A DNA stretch of 64,000 nucleotides from Tenrec ecaudatus (lineage: Eukaryota; Chordata; Mammalia; Afrosoricida; Tenrecidae): assembly GCF_050624435.1 (NCBI RefSeq), contig NC_134534.1:71199501-71263500 (forward strand). The letters run 5' to 3'. The notes beneath the pieces are model-generated. The model saw nothing but the letters and a program-made list of their open reading frames with translations. It searched no databases and was not told the DNA's origin. Of the stretch, positions 10,431 to 20,675 are shown in pieces. Made by a program: the position numbers and the translations under genes. Numbering within the stretch: position 1 is the first letter of the stretch; every line of letters begins with the position of its first letter.

Positions 10431-10901
10431 AGCATATACAGCTTCCTGGAGAACATTGCCCCAGCCCTGCAAGTTGTTGCCACCTAGTTGGTGCTGTAAT
10501 TGTGTCTTTAGGAGTCCATTCCATCGTTCTATCAAGCCAGCAGCTTCAGGATGATGAGGAACATGATATGACCAGTGGATTTCATCGGAATGGGCCCATT
10601 GCCACACTGCATTTGCTATAAAGTGAGTTCCTTGATCTGAAGCAATGCTATGTGGGATGCCATGCCGGTGGATGAGGCATTCTGTAAGTTCACGAATAGT
10701 AGTTTTGGCATAAGCATCATGTGCAGGGAAGGCAAATTCATATCCAGAGTAGGTGTCTATTCCAGTAAGAACAAAACGCTGTCCCCTCCATGATGGAAGT
10801 GGTCCTATGTAATCAACCTGCCACCAAGTTGCTGGTTGATCTCCCCAAGGAATGGTCCCATATCTTGGACTTAATGTTGGTTTCTGCTGCTGGCAAATGG
10901 G
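10431..10901 (-). pseudogene. ERV-L integrase core
   Basis: Open and in frame with the dUTPase, so the joint frame spans 10901-9990 (304 codons). The catalytic triad context is present: WQVDYIGPL (first Asp, near 10812), IASDQGTHF (second Asp, near 10643) and HHPEAAGLIERWNG (Glu, near 10520). Integrase normally inserts viral DNA into the host genome. The N-terminal zinc-binding part lies upstream of a TGA at 10902-10904, which sits at the spot expected for the first Cys of the Cys-x2-Cys pair (the residues PIC follow it). An ATG occurs only at 10607, so no free-standing intact integrase is encoded. Confidence 0.85.
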
Positions 10902-11453
10902 TCACTCAGCAGTGGAAGTGACCAAGTCAACCTTGGTGAGTGGAAGTCCATGTTGCTGCACCCTTGCATAACCTCCATCCCTGCCTCCATGTCTACCTTG
11001 TTCATGTGCCCATTGGGCGATAACTGGAGTGACAGAGGAAAGAGGAGCACCAGTATCCACAGCACGTGTCATTTTATCCACTTGATTATTAAAGTCCTCT
11101 TCTTCAGAGGTAATCCTTTGGTGAGCGTTCATGTGAGATACAATTACCTGTACTTTCTTGGCCCATTCAGAGAGGTCTATCCACACACCTTTCCCCCACA
11201 CCTCCTTGTCACCAATTTTCCAATCATGGTCCTTCCAATTCCCTAACCATGAAGCCAAGCCATTAGCCAGAGCCCATGAATCAGTATACAGTCTCACATC
11301 TGACCATTTTTCCTTATATGCAAACTGAATGGCCAGGTGTACTTCTCAAAGTTCTGCCCATTGGGAAGATTTCCCTTCACCACTGTCCTTTAGGGAGATC
11401 CCAGAAAGGGGCTGTAGTGCTGCTGCTGTCCACTTACTAGTGGCACCTGCATA
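10902..11453 (-). pseudogene. ERV-L RNase H C-terminal part and integrase N-terminus
   Basis: The segment LYTDSWALANGL carries a catalytic Asp of RNase H. SHMNAHQ followed by NNQVDKMTR supplies the His and the last Asp. Downstream, HEQGRHGG marks the His pair of the integrase zinc domain. A TGA just after the TDGS motif (11454-11456), another stop near 11345 and the TGA at 10902 interrupt the frame. RNase H degrades the RNA strand of the RNA-DNA hybrid during reverse transcription. Confidence 0.8.
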
Positions 11454-11999
11454 TCATGCAGAGCCATCTGTAAACCAAGCATGACTTTCCTGTTCTTCAG
11501 TTAAAATATGGTAAGGAACTCCCCAGGAGGCCATAGGTGCAGATTGGGAGAAAGGAGGTAATGTGACAGGGGTGGAGACTGTGGGCATTTGGGCCACTTC
11601 TTCATGCAGCTTACTTGTTCCTTCAGGCCCTGCTTTGGCCCGATCTCGTATATGCCCCTTCCATTTAATAAAGGAGTGTTGCTGCGCACGTCTAACTTTA
11701 TGATTCCATGGGTCAGACAATACCCAGTTCATGATAGGTAGTTCAGGCCTCATGGTGACTTGGTGACCCATGGTGAGGCGTTCAGTCTCCACCAAAGCCC
11801 AGTAACAGGCCAACAGCTGTTTTTCAAAGGGGAAGTAGTTGTCTGCAGAGGATGGCAGGATGACTTTACTCCAAAATCCCAACAATCTATGCTGTGATTC
11901 ACCAATAGGGGTCTGCCAAAGACTCCACACTGCATCTTTATCTACAACTGACACCTCTAGCACCATTGGGTCAGCTGGATCATATGGTCCCAGTGGCAA
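11454..11999 (-). pseudogene. ERV-L RT connection domain and RNase H start
   Basis: A 181-codon open segment covering the RT connection region (LGFWSKVILPSSADNYFPFE, then QLLACYWALVETERL) and ending at WFTDGSA, the first catalytic Asp of RNase H, where a TGA truncates it. The frame upstream (about 12000-12350) is broken by stops but still reads a diverged thumb region. Confidence 0.8.
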
Positions 12000-12351
12000 A
12001 GCAGCTTGAATGGCAGCCTGAACCTGTTGAAAAGTCTTTTCTTGTTCTGGGCCCCACTCAAAATTAAAGGCTTTTCATGTTACTTGATAAATACATTGAA
12101 GTAGAACACCCAAGTATGGGATATGTTGCCTCCCACTAGGTGTTGTGCCTCTTTTTCAGTCATTGGGGTGCCAAATTCAATAGCTTAACCTTCACTTTAG
12201 TAGGAATGTCTCAACACGCCCCACACCATAGGACCCCTAGAAATTTTACTGAGGTGGAGGGTACCTGAATCTTCGTTGGGTTAATTTCCCAACCTCTTGT
12301 ACGCAGATATTGCACCACTGAATCTAGAGTCTTTGATACAGCATAATGTCA
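12000..12351 (-). pseudogene. ERV-L RT palm end and thumb, degraded
   Basis: The RT catalytic motif YIDD is present at 12348-12359 (read as HYIDDIM) but in a frame shifted relative to the upstream RT ORF. The downstream thumb region has several stops, so polymerase activity is excluded. Confidence 0.75.
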
Positions 12352-12760
12352 TCAATATAATGGGCCAGTATGACATTTTGTGGAATAGGTGGTCAAGGGC
12401 CCTAATTTATGGCACAGGGCAGAAGAGTTGATGTACCCTTGGGGGAGAGTTGTGAAAGTATATTGTTGCCTCTGCCAGGTGAAGGCAAACTGCTTCTGGT
12501 GGTCCTTTGAGACTGGTATTGAGAAGAAGGCATTAGCCAGATCAATAGCGGCATACCAAGTACCAGGAGAAGTATTAATTTGCTCAAGCAGTGTAATCAC
12601 ATCTGGGACAGCAGCTGCAATTGGAGTCACCACCTGGTTAAATTTACGATAATCCACTGTCATTCTCCAGGATCCATCTGTCTTCTTTACAGGCCAAATA
12701 CGTGAGTTAAATGGGGATATAGTAGGAATCACCACCCCTATGTCTTTCGAGTGTTTTGTT
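12352..12760 (-). pseudogene. ERV-L reverse transcriptase fingers and palm
   Basis: The open segment 12735-12352 carries SPFNSRIWPVKKTDGSWRM (fingers), YAAIDLANAFFSIPV (palm motif A with the first catalytic Asp) and FTTLPQGYINSSALCHKL (motif B, the LPQG signature). A frameshift before the YIDD motif truncates it. RT copies the viral RNA into DNA. The spelling of these motifs matches the ERV-L lineage rather than gamma- or betaretroviruses. Confidence 0.9.
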
Positions 12761-12761
12761 G

Positions 12762-13288
12762 TTTTTTTTTTTCAAGTTTTTTATGGTGGCACTGATCTCT
12801 GCAATCCCTCCAGGAATGCAGTACTGCTTTTGGTTTACTATTTTCCTAGGTAATGGCAGTTGTAATGGTGTACACTTGGCCTTCCCTACCATGATAGCCC
12901 TTATTCCACATTTCAGGGATCTGATATGAGGGTTCTGCCAGTTACTAAGTATGTTTATGCCAATGATACATTCCGGAACTGGGGAAATAACCACAGGATG
13001 GGTTTGGGGGCCCACTGGACTCACAGTGAGGCGTACCTGAGCTAAAACTCCATTGATAACTTGACCTCCATAAGCCCCCACTCTGACTGGTGGGCCTTCA
13101 AAACACTTTGAGTCTCCTGGAACTAGTGTCAGTTCTGAGCCAGTGTCCAGTAATCCCTGAAAAGTTTGATTATTTCCTTTCCCTAAATAAACAGTTACTC
13201 TTGTGAATGGCTGCAGGTCCCTTCGGGGAAGGCTAGAAGAAAGACTAACAGTATAGACCTTTGGTGATGTAACAGGGTCCTTCTTCAA
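12762..13288 (-). pseudogene. ERV-L aspartic protease
   Basis: The sequence QTFQGLLDTGSELTLVPGD contains the DTG active site of a retroviral aspartic protease, and ECIIGINILSNW contains the C-terminal IIG-type motif. The protease cleaves the viral polyproteins. The frame runs through a long A tract on the minus strand (T run near 12761-12773) and then ends at 12707, out of frame with RT. That points to an indel in the homopolymer. A TGA lies upstream near 13309. Confidence 0.85.
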
Positions 13289-13362
13289 AGAGACCCGGCC
13301 TTCCCCTCATTCAAGGGGTTGTGGGTCTGTAACTGGATCAGGTCTGGGAACTGATTGAGTGA

Positions 13363-13554
13363 TCATGACTGTCTCTTCTGCTCTTCACCTGATCTACCAT
13401 TCTTCCTCCTGTACAGATCACATAAATATTTAGTAGGTTTTCCATCTATTTCATTCCTAGGGACACCATGGCTAAGTAGCCAACACCAATTCCACACAAG
13501 ACAGGTTGCTTTGATTACTATGGAAACCTTGTTGTCTATTATAACCACGCCCAC
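13363..13554 (-). pseudogene. ERV-L gag C-terminal region, shifted frame
   Basis: WCWLLSHGVPRNEIDG followed by KPTKYLCDLYRRKN appears in a frame shifted from the upstream gag frame, with the shift near 13485-13510. The same motif block recurs as WLVSHNVPRNE near 51410, which links the two retroviral remnants. Confidence 0.7.
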
Positions 13555-14989
13555 CCTGTCTCTGTTTCAGTGCTGACACCTGCCCTCTACCATCACAGGG
13601 ACCAATCAGCCCCATTGTGGGCAAATGTCGGAGTTCGCTTAGGGCAGTGTCCACTGTTAATCCTGGTGCACATAAAATAGCAATTACAGGAGTCTTAAGA
13701 GATTCTGGGGTCCACTTCACAAACTTGTTCCTTATGGCTGTGGTAAAGGGTATGTCCTCAGGACACCCCCTTTTTGGATCTATGGGAATATCCTGATAGA
13801 TTTATTCCAACATACCAATTTCTCTAAGCTTTTGGATGCCTTCCTCTACAGTGTACCAAGGTAGGTCAGGTACTTCAAGTTGGTCCAATCTAGGCCATCT
13901 GGCAGTCCATGCTTCATTGAACCAACCAAATAACGAATTAGATTCTCTCGTAGCCTCTCTCGCCGAGACATTGAAAGAAGAGTCTGCGCTTAGGAGTCCC
14001 ATATCCAGAAACTCAGACCGGTCTAATATTACATTTCGTGCACCAGTATCCCACACCCTTAGTAACCATTCCCAGGGATATTCCCCGGGCTCCTGCTTGT
14101 ATGTATTTGAAAACTCGAGCGGATATTTATGAGTATAGCATGCTTCTTCTTGGATAATCATCTCAACCTCACCTTTAGGAGGTTTCTGAGACTTAATTTT
14201 AGTGACAGGTCTAGTGGAAATAATAGGTGGTGAGGGTGTTTCCTGGGTGCTCTCAGCAATATCTTGTAAGGCATCTCCCTCAGGCAATGTGACTGATGCA
14301 GCCGCACCTGGCATATCAACTTGAATAGTTTGGCTAATCTACTCAAGTGTAGATTGTGAATTAATATTTTCAGCTGGGAGGGGTGGATCTATTGACTGGG
14401 GTGGGTCAATTGTTTCTAAGGGCTCAATATCCTCTTCTTCTGGATCATCAGCCCATATGTTCCCATCCCATGTTTCAGGGTTCCAACTTTTCCCAATCAA
14501 TGCCCTTACTTTGGTTTCAGACACTGCTCTAGATCTGCAATTCAGCTGATGTAATTCAGCCACTCACATGATGAGACTCTGGACCTGGTTCTCAGCAATG
14601 TCAGCTATTTTACTAGAGGAGAGAAGGCTCTCCTTTGTAGCACAGATGGAAGTTTTCAAACCCATTAGTCTGCACCTGAGGCGTGCTTTTGAGGCTCTGA
14701 GATCATCCCTTTCCTGAATCACACTTTCCATTTTAAGAAGGCCCATCCAACCAGCTTCCCTATACTTGTCATCCTTACAAAACTCCTGGAAAATATCAAA
14801 CATACGACCACCCAGAGCCTCTCCTTTAACCAGCACCTCATCTATTGGTGGTGCTACTTTAGGTATTATTGTTGCTATTTCACACCAAGGATTAGGAAGA
14901 GTAGCAGACTTATCCATGATTTGGGATGTTGAAGTAGCATCACTAGTGTTAAGACTAGTCAGGCTGGGGAGCCAATTTAAGAAGTCCAT
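13472..14989 (-). pseudogene. ERV-L gag, one frame with several stops
   Basis: The frame starts at an ATG 25-40 bases downstream of the primer site (MDFLNWLPSLTSLN) and runs in one frame to 13472. Stops interrupt it at 14564, 14339 (TAG), 13802 and 13472. Recognisable pieces are an N-terminal coiled or matrix-like part, an acidic Pro-rich linker (PEEEDIEPLETIDPPQSIDP), a capsid-like segment (EYPWEWLLRVWDTGARNVIL) and a segment with NKFVKWTPESLKTPVIAIL. Gag forms the particle. The assignment comes from position and from homology to the 51-kb fragment; I cannot map mature domain borders. Confidence 0.75.
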
Positions 14990-15010
14990 ATTTATTATTT
15001 TATTTCTCTA

Positions 15011-15028
15011 GAACCACTTCTGGTACCA
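15011..15028 (-). other. ERV-L primer binding site, tRNA-Leu type
   Basis: On the minus strand, four bases after the 5' LTR (TTTT), TGGTACCAGAAGTGGTTC matches the complement of the 3' end of a tRNA-Leu (UAA-type, including CCA) with one or two differences. The L in ERV-L refers to this primer. Confidence 0.75.
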
Positions 15029-15031
15029 AAA

Positions 15032-15601
15032 TGTGTTAGACAGAGTTCTCTAGAGAAACAAAACCAGATTGCTGATAATTTTATATATATATGAAATGAA
15101 CTAGTTAAAGTCTAAACAGATAGATATATAATACAAGAAATGAACAGTTAAATTATAAAGCAGTACAAATGGCTCAGTGCAACTCACTCCCATGAGAGAG
15201 TTGTGAAACACTGGCAGTCCTTCAAGTCCTGAGGGTCACCCGGTAGTCCTCTATAGAGAGAGCTAGGCTATCCCAGCACAGGCAGCAAAACAGCAAGGCA
15301 GGTCACCAACTGTCAGCCAGGTCAGCAACTATCAGTCCCCAGCTCAAGAGATGTAAATTTCAATCATGTAGTCTTAAAGGGATCTCAACTTACAGCGACA
15401 GAGTCCACAGGCTAGACATCCCCCAGGTAGTGAAGTCTGTAAATTGAGGCACAGAACAAGCAAGGCAGCCACACACTGGTCTGATGATCAAAGAGCGAGA
15501 GACAAGAAAGGCGAGGCTCACCAAGCCATTTATCTCTTCACCCTTCAATTAAACCCACTTGTGTCTATCGGCCAGGCTGGCACAATAAACTAACTATCTC
15601 A
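15032..15601 (-). mobile_element. ERV-L 5' LTR, 570 bp
   Basis: Same boundaries as the other LTR: TGTGTTAGACAG to CTATCTCA on the plus strand. It would carry the promoter in minus orientation, but I cannot point to a confident TATA box or cap site. Confidence 0.9.
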
Positions 15602-15606
15602 CTGCC
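15602..15606. repeat. ERV-L target-site duplication, right
   Basis: CTGCC, identical to 8954-8958. Matching 5-bp flanks show both LTR ends are original and that the provirus arose by one integration. Confidence 0.8.
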
Positions 15607-16094
15607 CTATCCAGAGCAGGGCTCAGTGTCAAGAAGCAATGAAATATCATGGCAAGATCCTGGTTTGAGGTTGGCTCCTGAGGTTTCAGAGAGGCAGGTC
15701 AATAGTCCAAACAACCAACACGAGGAAGGGCAGAAGAGAATGTTCAAGGTGGTGCTCACTTGCCCTCCCAGCCAAGTTACTCTGTACATCAGAGCAGGAC
15801 CCAGGATTCCTTTTAAATTACTCTCCTCTTGAGTGGGAGCTGACAGACAGGCAGGTGAGACTACTTTGAATGCTGGGTCCTAAGAGAGATGAAGTTCAAG
15901 CTCTCCTTTGCTAATCTCTCCCCCCGCCCCCCAGGACAGGCTTACGTAATTCTGTGCTCCCCAGCACTGGCTCAGCCCTCCGGTGTTCCAGGAAAATGTT
16001 TCCACAGTCCAGTCTTGAGGGTTCCAGCCAAGCACTGACGGTCGGCCTCCAGTTGACATGTGTCTCTCCTCTCTGCACAGAACAGGACAAGGAG
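15607..16094. other. Unassigned sequence
   Basis: Unique-looking sequence, with short frames on both strands that lack motifs. This is the continuation of the pre-integration locus. No named repeat is seen. Confidence 0.4.
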
Positions 16095-16165
16095 ATATTA
16101 AACCATACTCACTGTCATCAAGTCCACGCTGACCCCTGGCAACTCCCATGGGTTTCCAAGACGGT
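16095..16165 (-). mobile_element. AfroSINE-type SINE fragment
   Basis: Antisense tail ('actgtcatcaagtccacgct', 'cccatgggtttccaagacgg') of the common SINE. Confidence 0.45.
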
Positions 16166-16189
16166 TTATGAGCTCAGAAAGCATGGACA

Positions 16190-16290
16190 CACTGGGTGGT
16201 TTAAAATCAGGAAAGGTGGGTGTCCATGTTGTATCCGTTCACCATACCTATTCAATCTGTACAAATACAAGGTAAATAGATGTGTTTCTA
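16190..16290 (+). mobile_element. RTE fragment, RT region
   Basis: 'ggtttaaaatcaggaaaggt' then 'gttcaccatacctattcaat' matches the RT segment encoding the LSPYLFN-type motif. The same words occur at 48120-48180. Very short and non-coding. Confidence 0.6.
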
Positions 16291-16840
16291 GTTCTGCATG
16301 CATGGACTTATTCCAAACCCATGTGTGTAAATATGGATTTTGATCAGTGCGTTGTGATGGATGGCTGCAGACACGTTCTACAGTAAAAACAGTGGCTTCC
16401 TAGGGGTCTGCTGGGCACATTCAGAAGATTGCAGTGCCTTGTTTGAGCCTAATGGGGGTAATATTGTCAGATCCTTAAGGCACACAGGCCAATCACAGTT
16501 ATTTAATTCAAAGCAGTTTTAAGAAATTGAAAACTGCTTTGGGAAGAAAAAGTCCAGAAATGCTGAACCGAGGGAAGATTTCACATCACAACAAGGCCCT
16601 TGATGGGAATTATATGTGGAAACCTTACTCTTTCCGCCTTGCAGCCTTGATCTCACCCCATTCTGGTTTCTTTTTCTTCACTCGACACACAGAACATTGA
16701 AAAGGAATGAGATGTTAGTGCCTCCATGAAGCCCAAATAACCATTTTGACACGGCTTAAATCAAAGAGCACACAGGGCTGTGGGGAAGGGTTGGAGAACC
16801 AACCTGACTGCTGGAGAGTAAACGCTGACTCTCAGGGACC
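16291..16840. other. Unassigned sequence
   Basis: No gene or named repeat recognised. Confidence 0.4.
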
Positions 16841-16845
16841 CTCAA

Positions 16846-17002
16846 AGACAAGGTAGAAAATGCCCCCGTGGGTCTCTGAGACTGTGAATACTTACAGAAG
16901 TAGAAAGTCTCATCTTTTTCACACAGAGCACCTGGTGAGTTCAAACTGCTGACGTCGCAGTTAGCAGCCCCACACTTAACCCACTATGCCACCGGCCTTC
17001 AA
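16846..17002 (-). mobile_element. AfroSINE-type SINE
   Basis: Antisense copy with the order tail, 'gtctctgagactgtgaatac', 'ctggtgagttcaaactgctg' (B-box complement) and 'ccactatgccaccggcc' (head complement). Confidence 0.7.
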
Positions 17003-17179
17003 GGAAAGGCTTAGATAGAGGGAAATAACACCTTCACATTGGGGATATGTTGCAAAATAATAGCTTCACAATTGGGTATTTCATTTAGTAAAGACTTTTT
17101 ATGATGTTGCAGCAGAACTTTTTTTTTCTAACTTACCTTTGGATGTTTAGGAAATCGCTCAGAAATCTGGACTATGTGC

Positions 17180-18030
17180 ACAGGAACATGGCATCCAGAC
17201 TGGAAGAAGACTCATTAGCAACCTGTCGTGCAGATGACACGTCCTTCCTTGTTTGCTAAATGTGAGGAGGACCGGAGACACTTGCTGATTAAAATAAAAG
17301 ACTGTAGCCTGTAGTATGGACTACACCTCAACAGAAAGAAAACAAACTCCTCACAAGTGGACCAATAACAATATCAAAACAAAAAGAGAAAAGACGGAAG
17401 TTGCCAACGATGTGATTTTACTCACAATCAATGCCAATTGAGGTAACCATGAAGAAACCAAATGGTGCACTGCACTGGTCAAATCTGTTTTGCAAATCCT
17501 CCCCAGAATGCTCAAAAAGCAAAGGTGTCAGGTGTGTCTGATCCAAGCCAGGATATTTTTAAACACTTACTGTACATTCAAAGACTGCATAACAAACAAA
17601 AAAGAAGGAAGAGTTAATGTCTTTAAATTATGGTGTTATGGAAAAATATTGAATATATCATGGACTTCTAGGAAAATTAAAACACACACACAGAGAAGCT
17701 GTCTTAGAAGAAATATAGACAGAATGCTCTTGGAGAGTGAGGATTTGTCACACATACTTGGGACATATCATCAAGAGGGGCCAATCCTTGGAGAAGGATA
17801 TCATGCTTAGTAGAGTAGAGGATCAGGAAGAAGAAGCAGAGCAGAAGAAGAAGAAGCAGAAGCAGAAAAAGAAGAAGTTTGTAAATGCGATAAATACAGA
17901 GGCTGCAAAATAGGAGCAAGCACAGCAAAGACTGTCAGGGCAGCGCAGGTTGGAGAGGGCTTCATTCGGATGTAAAGGCATTGCTGTGGTTTGGGACCAA
18001 TTCAAGACCACCTAACAGCAGCAGCAATCT
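17180..18030 (+). mobile_element. RTE LINE 3' region
   Basis: Matches RTE from the RT catalytic neighbourhood ('gcagatgacacgtccttcct', encoding an ADD-like motif) through the C-terminal region ('cctccccagaatgctcaaaa', 'ggagaaggatatcatgctta') to the 'cacctaacagcagcagcaat' end. It contains an imperfect AAG/CAG-rich expansion at about 17825-17880. The open piece 17490-17810 is a C-terminal ORF2 remnant. Confidence 0.7.
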
Positions 18031-18455
18031 ATTAAAGTTATCATCATCATAACTAAGCCTCATCAAATCCCAGATTCTCTTATTACATTTAGAATGTCCA
18101 ATTTCTTATATCACACAGATTTTTTTAAATTTTTAAATGATGCTGTAGTAGATGCTGATATGTTTTCTGCTATAAACATTCTCTCTCTCCTAATGAGAGT
18201 CCCCTATTTTTTTGGCTGTATCCATGGCTGTCCAGAATAAACACTTCATTTCGGTTTCCCCAGCAGCTTCCAAGGTCATAGGAAGGAGTTCAGGGTTGTG
18301 CAAAGTCAACAGAAGTAAAATATCAGCATGTCTTTAACCACAAAGACTGTCCCACCCCTCCCTCTTTCTTCATCTCCCATGCATGGCGGGGGCACACAGA
18401 CAGCTACAACTGCCTGACAAGAGCCATTTGCTAAATATTGAGAAATTCTGCAAAC
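18031..18455. other. Unassigned sequence
   Basis: AT-rich then mixed sequence without a recognised gene or repeat. A short L1-like antisense piece near 18110-18230 is possible but not supported. Confidence 0.35.
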
Positions 18456-18461
18456 CACTGA

Positions 18462-18655
18462 AAGGCGCCCTGGTGGCGCAGCATTCACATTTTGAGCTGC
18501 TCATTGAAAGGTCACCTGTCAGAAAGCACCAGGCAGTTCACAGGAGAAAGGAGGGTCTTCACTCCTGTGAAGAGTTACAGTGCTGGAAACCCGCAAGCGG
18601 TGCTCCCTGTCCCAGCGGGTGGACATGAGCGACAATGACTGATGGCAGTGAGAGT
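18462..18655 (+). mobile_element. AfroSINE-type SINE with clear tRNA-like head
   Basis: It starts with 'ggcgccctggtggcgcagca', the best-preserved head in the window, followed by 'gaaaggtcacctgtcagaaa' in the B-box region and a tail 'gagcgacaatgactgatggc'. Non-coding. Confidence 0.75.
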
Positions 18656-18659
18656 TGAT

Positions 18660-19555
18660 AAACTGCTGGTGCTTTGGCATTGCCACGATAGGGATGTTTG
18701 CAACACAGAAATCTGCAAGCACTACACATTTTGTTTGTTTTCACATCAGGCTGTCTCCTTCCTCTCTTGCTTCCCCCGTTCCCCTCTTTCACCCTTCCCT
18801 CTTGCTTACCCCCCTCTCCCTGAGAATCAGTTTATCCGTACCTTAAGGTCTCTGCTCCGTTGGCGTCTGGACATTTTAGTGGGATCCATGGGTCTGTATA
18901 ATGATGGCAGATCCCAGAGGTGGCTAAGCCCAGTCCTAAAGGCTATGCAGAGGACAGCCAGTGTGCTAGCTTGGACTTCCCATGAACAAGACTTTCCAAT
19001 AAACCTGCATCTATCTGCTTCGCGTCTTCTCAATTGGGCAAAATTTCCTCCCTCAAGGGACACCATTTAATGTCAGGAGACCCTCTTGGTTTTCACAACA
19101 GAAGTTAAAGGAGTTTGTTTCTAAAGGTATCTGGTGGGGAGAAGCTAAGGATCCTGCTAAACGTGTGCCACGGCGGACAGGCCAGCCTCCCACAGCATGA
19201 AATCCCCAGGTGAACGATCTCTGGAGTCCCCAGAAGGCAGGGGAACTCTGATCTAGCTTTAGCCACACTTTTGCTGGATCTAGTAGAGCGGGAAGATCTG
19301 TAAGCTACTTAAGACTAATGCAAATGCACGACTATAATCTTGAACATCTGTTCCTATCAATATAAACATACTTATAAACACAGTTTCACAAACACACATA
19401 CAATAAACGGCATTTGAACTAAATTTAAAAGAAAACCACGTTTCCTGGGATTTGGGGCATTTTTCTACTTTGGAAGCATTCAGTTTAGAAATGTCTGTGG
19501 CATGGTTGGGGAAAATAAGAAGGAATTCACCAAGTGGCTCAAAACCTATCATTGC
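18660..19555. other. Unassigned sequence
   Basis: Contains a C/T-rich stretch around 18750-18830. The frame at 18642-19070 has no domain. No gene is supported. Confidence 0.35.
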
Positions 19556-19559
19556 CATG

Positions 19560-19720
19560 TAGATTTCAATTGGTGACAACACAATAGGACGAAGTAGACT
19601 CGCTTCACAGTTTCCAAAGTTGCCGTCTTCATGGAAACAGACAGCCACCGCTTCTTCCCAGGAGCAGGTGGTGGGTTAGAACCATCAGACTTTCCATTTC
19701 CACCACTGAACGTGCCGTGC
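19560..19720 (-). mobile_element. AfroSINE-type SINE, diverged
   Basis: Antisense copy, recognisable from 'cacagtttccaaagttgccg' and 'gcaggtggtgggttagaacc'. Confidence 0.55.
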
Positions 19721-20675
19721 GGATTCCTTTCCAAGGGATGAAAGCCACCTTCCCTGGCAGAGTAGAAGAGCTCTTCTGGTAAGCTCAATCTCTCCCCTGT
19801 CCCCCAGAGCGGCTGGTGGATGTCCCCCAGAGCGGACCTGCAGAGCCCATCTCATGACCAGCGCCACCGCCTGGCCTTTCTTCCAAGTGAATACAAAGAT
19901 CTCACGTAGTTCATTCCATTTCAGAAAATGAGTAACTCACTTCTACCCAGAGTCCAATAGGGGGAGCAGGAGGGGAAGGCTTTAATACTTTGCCTCAAAG
20001 AAAGTTAGGGACCTGAATTGCCCCTGTAATTTCTTGGTGATATTACACTGAGGTTGTTATTGACCCTGACCAACAAAGCTCTCTGGTCACATTGAAATAA
20101 CAATGGGTCCCACAAAATGTCCACTGGGGAAATAAAAATGTTGACAAAGAATAGAGGAGCAGACAGTCAAGGCATCCATGGGTATGTTGTTAAAATAAAA
20201 CTGAGCGTGCATATTCTGTTATCCAGAGTTAGTCTGAGGACACAAAAGCAGTGTTTTCAAAAGATCTGATCTCTCTGGGCAAATGAGCTCCTTTAGCATT
20301 GAGAATGGATGACAGTTCATATCTCAATTATTTATAGTATATGTGATATCAATAGTTGGAAACTAGATTATGAATGATATATGTGTGTCTATGTGCATAT
20401 AAACTAAACTGGTGAGTGCTGAAATTTTAAATATAATCATAGGAAAAGTAAATTTAACCTGTTTTTATATATAATTTTCATTCCATAATTATAAATGCAT
20501 GCTATGAGCTCTACAAGTCTGCTTTACTCTTGTCTTTCTTTCTTCCCAAATTCAACCAAGTCTATGATTTCCTCTTGAGCAAAACGGTTTACTTACGCCA
20601 TAAACATTTTTTGACTCTTTCCTAAAATGTTGCTTCTGTTCTACCCGATGATCAAATAGGACCAAGCATGCTCCA
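19721..20675. other. Unassigned sequence
   Basis: AT-rich sequence without recognised gene or repeat, including TATATGTGTGTCTATGTGCA-like words near 20380. Confidence 0.4.

Larger units (their letters stand above)
8959..15601 (-). mobile_element. ERV-L provirus, structurally complete, coding-defective
   Basis: A 6.64-kb provirus in minus orientation: 5' LTR (15032-15601), primer binding site, gag, protease, RT, RNase H, integrase, dUTPase, purine tract, 3' LTR (8959-9593). There is no env, as is typical of class III ERV-L. The dUTPase placed after integrase and the tRNA-Leu-type primer site are diagnostic of ERV-L. In-frame stops and frameshifts in gag, protease, RT, RNase H and at the start of integrase make it non-functional. 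Hand comparison of the alignable LTR parts gives about 27 differences in about 430 bp (about 6%). This suggests insertion in the order of 10-20 million years ago under typical mammalian rates; the rate is an assumption. Confidence 0.92.

Noticed and set aside
17825..17880. Coding poly-Glu/Gln tract
   Set aside because: The AAG/CAG-rich run is a microsatellite-like expansion inside a decayed RTE 3' region with no open host frame.
18462..18540. tRNA gene from the tRNA-like head
   Set aside because: The head is fused to a SINE body and tail and cannot form a full cloverleaf. It is SINE sequence.
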